Assembly: GCA_002408725.1 (NCBI GenBank)
Contig: DHTR01000017.1
Span: 76,966 to 87,262 of the forward strand
Direction: 5' to 3'
DNA: 10,297 bases
From: Pelotomaculum sp. UBA5255
GTDB lineage: Bacteria > Bacillota > Desulfotomaculia > Desulfotomaculales > Pelotomaculaceae
Shown in pieces: positions 5,453 to 10,297 of the stretch. Positions within the stretch are counted from its first letter, which is position 1, and every line of letters begins with the position of its first letter. The notes beneath the pieces are model-generated. The model had not been told where the DNA came from, made no database searches, and saw only the letters and a program-made list of their open reading frames with translations. Made by a program: the position numbers and the translations under genes.

Positions 5453-5823
5453 GTTGTGGCTGGTAAAAACAGCCCTGAGTAGGCGGGTTTGTTTAATGCC
5501 CGGACATAATTGAGAACAATAACTGCTTTTACCAAGATAATGGGAAGGTTTTTGGGCCTGAATTGTTTAACTAGTAAATACTAGCACAGGAAAGAATTTG
5601 GGCTGACGGGGGCAAATCCTGACCGCCTGCAAAACAGTATGGCGATTCTTACCAACGCGCCATATGAAGTTGGGTTTGATTAAAGTCCCGGAATGATGGC
5701 CGGGCTTAGCTGGATGCCCGATTTAATAGCAATATAAGTGAATTCAACAATACGTTCAGGGTGATTAAAAATATTTTATCGAATGTTTTTTGAGAGGTTG
5801 CCCTGACATGATGGAGGAACAGG
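5433..5823. other. 391-bp non-coding leader before smc
   Basis: No plausible gene is seen on either strand. The stretch has several inverted repeats: TGGTAAAAACAG with CTGCTTTTACCA (5461-5472 with 5523-5534, one mismatch), CTAGTA-AA-TACTAG (5571-5584), ATTTG/CAAAT (5596-5600 with 5613-5617), TATGGCG/CGCCATA (5638-5644 with 5658-5664), and the mutually exclusive pairs CCCGG/CCGGG (5687-5704) and CGGGC/GCCCG (5701-5720). I compared it by eye with common riboswitch patterns (cobalamin, c-di-GMP, fluoride, purine, TPP) and saw no convincing match. Possible promoters are weak, for example AATATAAG near 5731-5738 without a good -35. It probably contains the smc-ftsY promoter and possibly an RNA leader. 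Confidence 0.5.
5571..5584. promoter_or_regulatory. 14-bp operator-like dyad upstream of smc
   Basis: CTAGTA (5571-5576) and TACTAG (5579-5584) are perfect inverted repeats separated by AA. The half-sites resemble the TAGTA/TACTA arms of FapR boxes, but the spacing is too short for that consensus, so I do not assign a regulator. Confidence 0.25.
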
Positions 5824-8800
5824 GTGTATTTAAAGCGTCTGGACATCAAAGGCTTTAAGTCTTTTGCGGAATACACTACAATCCAATTCGAGCCCGGGAT
5901 CAATGTTGTAGTGGGGCCGAACGGCTGCGGCAAAAGCAATGTGGTAGATGCGGTCCGCTGGGTACTGGGCGAGAATAACATCCGCAACCTGCGCGGTCAC
6001 AAAGGGGAAGATATCATCTTCTGCGGCACCGACAGCAAACGGGCTCACGGCATGGCCACGGTGGAGATGCTGATCGACAATGGCGATGGCTTTTTGCCCC
6101 TGGAATACGGGGAAATAAACCTGGCCCGCAAGCTGTTTCGCTCTGGAGAAAGCGAATTCACCATCAATCGTACCCGGGTGCGCATGAAGGATGTGCACGA
6201 TCTGTTTGCCGGCACCGGTTTGGGCAAGAAAGGCTATGCCATCATCAGTCAGGGTGAGCTGGATCAGCTTTTGAATGCACAAGCCCTGGAGCGCCGCCTT
6301 ATCCTGGAGGAAGCCTCGGGGATAATAAAATACCGGCAGCAGCGTGAAGAAGTGAACCGGCGCCTGCTGGATACCGCTCAGGACCTGACCCGCTTGGCAG
6401 ATCTGCTGGCGGAAATGCGGGAGCGCAGCCTGGAACTGCAGCAAAAGGCGGAAAAGGCCAGGCAATACTTGAGCTGCAAAGAACAAGCCGATATCCTGGA
6501 AAAAACCCTGATGGCATATGAGCTCAACCGGCTGGAAAAAGATCAGTGCACTCGCCAGGCCGATCTTGCGGAACGCAAACAGAGCCTCAGAGCTCTGCAC
6601 CGGCAGCAGCTCGAACAGGCCAAACAATTGCAGGAACGGGAGCTGGAACTGGAAGGCCTGCGTTTGGAAGAACAAAACGCCGCACAAGAGTTATATGATA
6701 TTCAAGCCCATATTGCCGAACTGCGCTCAGCCTTGCAATTAAGCCAGGAACGCATTGCCAATTACCGGGAAAGACTTAAGGCGGCCCTGGCTGATGCCGC
6801 CAAATATGCCGCCCAGTTAAACAAGATCGACCAGGATCTGCTTATCAACAGAGAGGATTATAACCAGCAGCAGCTGTTGTGTGAGGAGCTGGAACAGCAG
6901 TGTGTGCAGATAGAAAAGGATGCCTGCGACCTGGAGCAGTCCCTGGCCCTAAAAGCCAAGCTCTTTGAAGAACACAAAGCGCATTTATTCGCGTATACCC
7001 AGCGGGAGACCAGAGTCAAAAACGCTATACAGGAGCAACAGGAGCGCTTGCTGAAAAGCCGCGAACGCAGGTTTAGACTGGAGACGCAGTATGAACAGCT
7101 TGACCGCCAGCTGAAAGAGGCAGGCCAAGAACAAGCCCGGTACCATGAGGAAATGGAGCAAATCGAAAAGCAGCAGGAGCATCTCCATGCCTCCATCGGG
7201 CTGGCCGGGGAAGCCAGAGCCGAAGCGGCGCGGAAAGTGACAGAAGCGGAAGGGCTGATTCAGCAGCAGCAAAAGCAAATCGACCAGCAGGGCACCCGTT
7301 TGGAGAGTCTGCGGAGTATGCGCGAAAACCTGAGCGGCTATGCACCCGGGGTAAAAGCCGTGATGAAATGGGCCCATGACGGGGAGCTGGGCGGGATTCT
7401 GGGGATAGTGGGGGAAATCCTGGAAGTGCCCCCGGGGCTGGAGACCGCAATTGACATCGCCGCGGGGAGAAGCCTGGAAAACATAGTAGTGGAGAGCAGC
7501 CATGACGCCCGCCTGGTTATTGAGCGCCTCAAGAGCCGGCGCGCGGGCCGCGTCACCTGCCTGCCTCTGGACAGCCTGCGATTGCGCAGGGTGCCTGAAG
7601 AGGTGGTAAAAAAGTCCCTGGCCGTTAAAGGGGTGATGGGCAGCGCTGACCGCCTGGTGCAGTGTCTGTCCAGGTACCGCGTGGTCCTGGAGTATCTGCT
7701 AGGGAGGGTGTTGGTGGTGGAAAACCTGCACAGCGGGATGCAGGCCTATAAAAAGATAAATTATCCCTGGACACTGGTATCCCTGGAAGGGGATATCATC
7801 AACCCCGGCGGGGCTATGAGCGGCGGAACCGCAGCTGACCGCGGCCCCAGCCGTCTGCAGCGCCGGGCAGAAGAGAACAGGCTGGAGGCCGAATTGCTGG
7901 CCCAGCAGTCCGGGATGAACCAACTCAAGCAGGCACTGGCTTCAGCCCGCTCCGAATTAGAGGCTGTTGATCTGCAAACCGCCGGCTTGAAAAAGCAGCA
8001 TATTGAGTATACTCTCAAAAAGGAATGGCTTGAAACCCAGATAAAAACCGCGGCTGACCATATGCACAAATTTCAGCAACAGCGCCAGGAAGCCAGCCGT
8101 GATATAGCAAGTATAGATGAGCAATCGCTGCAAATAGAACAGGACGTGACCGGCTTGAAACAACAGTGGCAGGCTTTACAGCTGCAACAGCAGGCTGATT
8201 CCAGCCAGTTGGAAGAACAGAAGGAGACCTTGGTCAGACTAAGGCAGGATCTCGAGGTGTTGCGCGAGCGTTCTTCATCCTATCATGAACAACTACACAT
8301 GAAAAAGAGGGAGTTGGACAACCAGCATAAGAACCTGCTGCAGTTTGAAGCGGTTCAGGGCTCTTATCGGCAGTCCCGCCAGGAGGCCCAGGACTTGCTG
8401 GAGCGGTTGCAGAACGATACCGAGGCGGAAACCCGCAGAACCGGCAGCCTTGAACAGGAAATATCCCAGGCGGTGCTGGAGGCCGAAGCTAAGCGGGAGA
8501 AGCTGGAAGTCTTGAAAAGCAGAGAAATCCAATGCAGAACCGATGTCGGCCAGCTCAAAGCCGGCCTGGGGCCGGTATCGGCAGAAATTGAAAAGCTGGA
8601 ACAAGTCATTCGCCAGCAGGAACTCAATTTGGCCCGACTGGAGACCGAGTTTTCGGGCCTGCATCTTCAGTGGAGCGAAAAGCTGGGCGAAACCCCGATT
8701 CCGGAAATCGACCTTAAAGCGATGAGAGCAGCCGAGCTGCGCAGCATCAAGCAAGAGCTGGGAGTTCTCAAAGAAAACCTTGAAGCCCTGGGAATGGTGG

Positions 8801-9402
8801 ATATCTCAGCAATTGAGGAATCCCAGGCTCTGGAGAGCAAACTGGGCTTTATTGAACAGCAATATCTCGACCTGGGGGAGGCCCGCTCATCACTGTTGAA
8901 TCTGCTGGCCGAAACCGAACGTCTCATGTCGCTCGACTTCAACAAGTTCATGACTCAGGCCAACCAGAGTTTTGCCCGGACTTTTGCGGAGATGTTCAAC
9001 GGCGGGGAGGGACGCCTGATGGTTGAAACCGGAGCCAGCGGCCTGGAGGCAGGCGTAGACATTGAGGTAAAAATACCCGGCAAACGGATTCAGTCGCTGA
9101 ATTTATTATCGGGCGGAGAGCGGGCCTTGACCTGTATCGCCTTTTTATTCGCTTTGATTCGCCTTAAACCGATTCCATTCTGCTTACTGGATGAAATCGA
9201 CGCCGCCCTGGATGAAACCAATCTGATACGATTTACCGGCTTCCTGCAGGGCATATGCCGGGAGACCCAGTTTATTGTGGTAACCCATCGACAGACCACC
9301 ATTGAATGTGGCAATACTATATACGGGATAACCATGGCTGAAAAAGGGATCAGCGGGGTATACACTCTGTCTTTGGAGGATGTACCCAGTAAAGCGGGCT
9401 AA
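5824..9402 (+). CDS. smc: Chromosome segregation protein SMC
   Basis: SMC is the core ATPase of the bacterial condensin complex with ScpA and ScpB. It loads on the nucleoid near parS/ParB sites and organises the chromosome by loop extrusion. The 1192 residues show the full architecture. An N-terminal ATPase half has the Walker A GPNGCGKS (31-38) and a Q-loop Gln143 in IISQGELDQLL. A long Gln/Glu/Leu-rich coiled coil spans about 170-500, a hinge about 520-668 ends in the conserved GGAMSGGT, and a second coiled coil runs to about 1010. A C-terminal half carries the signature LLSGGERAL (1094-1102) and Walker B FCLLDEIDAALDETN, with Asp1123 and Glu1124. Length is close to B. subtilis Smc. The GTG at 5824 follows GGAGG (5813-5817) by six bases. 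ftsY follows, as in Bacillus. Confidence 0.98.
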   Translation: MYLKRLDIKGFKSFAEYTTIQFEPGINVVVGPNGCGKSNVVDAVRWVLGENNIRNLRGHKGEDIIFCGTDSKRAHGMATVEMLIDNGDGFLPLEYGEINLARKLFRSGESEFTINRTRVRMKDVHDLFAGTGLGKKGYAIISQGELDQLLNAQALERRLILEEASGIIKYRQQREEVNRRLLDTAQDLTRLADLLAEMRERSLELQQKAEKARQYLSCKEQADILEKTLMAYELNRLEKDQCTRQADLAERKQSLRALHRQQLEQAKQLQERELELEGLRLEEQNAAQELYDIQAHIAELRSALQLSQERIANYRERLKAALADAAKYAAQLNKIDQDLLINREDYNQQQLLCEELEQQCVQIEKDACDLEQSLALKAKLFEEHKAHLFAYTQRETRVKNAIQEQQERLLKSRERRFRLETQYEQLDRQLKEAGQEQARYHEEMEQIEKQQEHLHASIGLAGEARAEAARKVTEAEGLIQQQQKQIDQQGTRLESLRSMRENLSGYAPGVKAVMKWAHDGELGGILGIVGEILEVPPGLETAIDIAAGRSLENIVVESSHDARLVIERLKSRRAGRVTCLPLDSLRLRRVPEEVVKKSLAVKGVMGSADRLVQCLSRYRVVLEYLLGRVLVVENLHSGMQAYKKINYPWTLVSLEGDIINPGGAMSGGTAADRGPSRLQRRAEENRLEAELLAQQSGMNQLKQALASARSELEAVDLQTAGLKKQHIEYTLKKEWLETQIKTAADHMHKFQQQRQEASRDIASIDEQSLQIEQDVTGLKQQWQALQLQQQADSSQLEEQKETLVRLRQDLEVLRERSSSYHEQLHMKKRELDNQHKNLLQFEAVQGSYRQSRQEAQDLLERLQNDTEAETRRTGSLEQEISQAVLEAEAKREKLEVLKSREIQCRTDVGQLKAGLGPVSAEIEKLEQVIRQQELNLARLETEFSGLHLQWSEKLGETPIPEIDLKAMRAAELRSIKQELGVLKENLEALGMVDISAIEESQALESKLGFIEQQYLDLGEARSSLLNLLAETERLMSLDFNKFMTQANQSFARTFAEMFNGGEGRLMVETGASGLEAGVDIEVKIPGKRIQSLNLLSGGERALTCIAFLFALIRLKPIPFCLLDEIDAALDETNLIRFTGFLQGICRETQFIVVTHRQTTIECGNTIYGITMAEKGISGVYTLSLEDVPSKAG

Positions 9403-9435
9403 ACCTGATTACATCGAAACTGAAAGGATGAGACC

Positions 9436-10297
9436 ATGTCGCTTTTCAATCGCAAAAAGAAAACCCCGCCCGGTGAAACGGCGGCGCCCGAGACAGGGAC
9501 GGAAAAGCTGGCGGAAGCCCCGGAGCCCGAGAAGAACGGGTTTTTGAACCGCATCAATCCCTTCGCCAAAAAGGAAACGCCCCCGCAGGAAACGGAAACC
9601 GGCCTGGCCGCTGGTGGCCGGACGATGACAGCAGGGGCAGCGGATGGCCTGGATTCTGAAAGGGAAGGTTTTCTGAATCTTATCAAACCCTTCTCCAAAA
9701 AAGAAGCTTCGGGAGCGGAAGAGGAAACCGGCACAGCCGGTGATCAGCCTGAGGAGCCGAAATACCCCGAGAAAGAAAACGGCAAGCTTCGGTTTAACTT
9801 TCTGCAGAAATTTAAACAGGGTTTGAGCAAGACCCGGGAGAATCTGGCCGGGAAAATACAGGAATTGGTAAAGAACACCCGCAAGCTGGATGAGGAATTC
9901 TGGGAAGAACTTGAAGAAATACTCATACAGGCCGATGTGGGCATGAACACCTCGGTGGAGTTGGTGGAAAAGATTAGGCTGGCCGCCAAAAAGCAGCGCA
10001 TCCATGACTCCCATGAGGTCCTGGCCTTAATTCGCGAAGAGGTGGCCCTTCTGCTGCAGAATACACAGCCCCTCAATCTGGACGGGCTTAAACCGGCTAT
10101 CATCCTGGTCGTAGGGGTAAATGGCGCCGGAAAAACCACCTCGATCGCTAAACTGGCCTATCGTTTCAAACAAGAGGGCTTAAACGTAATCCTGGCGGCT
10201 GCGGACACCTTCAGAGCCGCAGCCATCGATCAGCTGCAGATATGGGCTGATCGGGTGGGGGTGGAACTGATCAAGCATCGCGAAGGGTCCGACCCTG
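9436..10297 (+). CDS. ftsY: Signal recognition particle receptor FtsY (3' end beyond window)
   Basis: FtsY is the membrane-associated GTPase that receives SRP-ribosome-nascent chain complexes and delivers them to the SecYEG translocon. The visible 287 residues start at the ATG at 9436, after AAAGGATG (9423-9430). Residues 1-115 form a charged, low-complexity A-domain-like linker containing the repeated motif GFLNxIxPFxKKE (34-47 and 77-90) and an N-terminal SLFNRKKK. The N domain (about 118-210) begins with the FLQKFKQGLSKTRENL helix. The G domain starts at about 220, with the P-loop GVNGAGKTT (227-235) and DTFRAAA (257-263). The frame runs off the window at GSDP, just before the next G-domain motif, so the gene is partial here because of the window edge. 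The linker sequence makes Ffh unlikely. It lies 33 bases after smc and is probably cotranscribed. Confidence 0.97.
   Translation, partial: MSLFNRKKKTPPGETAAPETGTEKLAEAPEPEKNGFLNRINPFAKKETPPQETETGLAAGGRTMTAGAADGLDSEREGFLNLIKPFSKKEASGAEEETGTAGDQPEEPKYPEKENGKLRFNFLQKFKQGLSKTRENLAGKIQELVKNTRKLDEEFWEELEEILIQADVGMNTSVELVEKIRLAAKKQRIHDSHEVLALIREEVALLLQNTQPLNLDGLKPAIILVVGVNGAGKTTSIAKLAYRFKQEGLNVILAAADTFRAAAIDQLQIWADRVGVELIKHREGSDP
9535..9705 (+). repeat. Imperfect 42-bp direct repeat within ftsY
   Basis: Positions 9535-9576 and 9664-9705 encode NGFLNRINPFAKKE and EGFLNLIKPFSKKE, identical at 10 of 14 residues. The DNA copies match at 32 of 42 bases by my count and their starts are 129 bases (43 codons) apart. 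This indicates an in-frame duplication in the linker, kept at protein level, most likely as repeated amphipathic basic segments for membrane binding. Confidence 0.7.

Noticed and set aside
5596..5664. Possible cobalamin or fluoride riboswitch
   Set aside because: Short strings such as GGCAAATCC and GGCGATTC are suggestive, but the conserved cores and ordered helices of these classes are not present, and smc is not a usual target.
5830..6687. 285-codon minus-strand open frame
   Set aside because: It is the antisense shadow of the smc ATPase and coiled-coil coding sequence, rich in Gln/Leu/Phe as expected from the reverse complement of coiled-coil codons.
9409..10014. 201-codon minus-strand open frame opposite ftsY
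   Set aside because: It is antisense to a clearly conserved FtsY gene and has no recognisable domain.
1..10297. Defence system, prophage, CRISPR array, tRNA or rRNA genes
   Set aside because: No repeat-spacer pattern, phage or toxin-antitoxin signature, or tRNA/rRNA motif was found. Apart from the flanking elements noted, the window is a conserved housekeeping cluster.

Overview
The window is a bacterial chromosome segment of moderate G+C. It carries a conserved housekeeping cluster typical of Firmicutes (Bacillota), most likely class Clostridia. The order yceD(DUF177)-rpmF-plsX-acpP-rnc-radical SAM-smc-ftsY, strong AGGAGG-type ribosome binding sites, frequent TTG/GTG starts and a four-cysteine L32 all fit that group. 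A Syntrophomonas-like lineage is possible, but this is a guess from gene order and protein style, not something the sequence proves. All genes are on the + strand.

Layout. Positions 1-152 hold non-coding DNA with a perfect 22-bp palindrome at the window edge, a short hairpin resembling an IS end, and a candidate promoter. Positions 153-1223 encode a sugar-1-phosphate nucleotidyltransferase with a C-terminal left-handed beta-helix. Positions 1224-1569 are non-coding and highly structured: a long nested palindrome at 1290-1395, further hairpins, a terminator-like stem, and then a consensus TTGACA-18-TATAAT promoter. From about 1550 the main operon runs through yceD, rpmF (56 codons, overlapping yceD), plsX, acpP, rnc and a radical SAM gene, with very short gaps or overlaps. 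A 391-bp non-coding stretch (5433-5823) with several hairpins and alternative pairings precedes smc (5824-9402). smc is followed after 33 bp by ftsY, which runs off the right edge with 287 complete codons visible.

How the genes fit together. yceD, rpmF and rnc serve ribosome and rRNA biogenesis. plsX and acpP serve acyl transfer for phospholipid synthesis. smc acts in chromosome organisation and ftsY in membrane targeting of ribosomes. The cluster therefore couples growth-related functions. Compared with the Bacillus arrangement, fapR and the fabD/fabG genes are absent between rpmF and acpP, and an Elp3-like radical SAM gene sits between rnc and smc.

I found no defence system, prophage, CRISPR array or clearly new multi-gene system. 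The items most worth a second look are the nested palindromic element at 1290-1395, the repeated GFLNxIxPFxKKE motif in the FtsY N-terminus, the smc leader with mutually exclusive stems, and the uncharacterised radical SAM protein.
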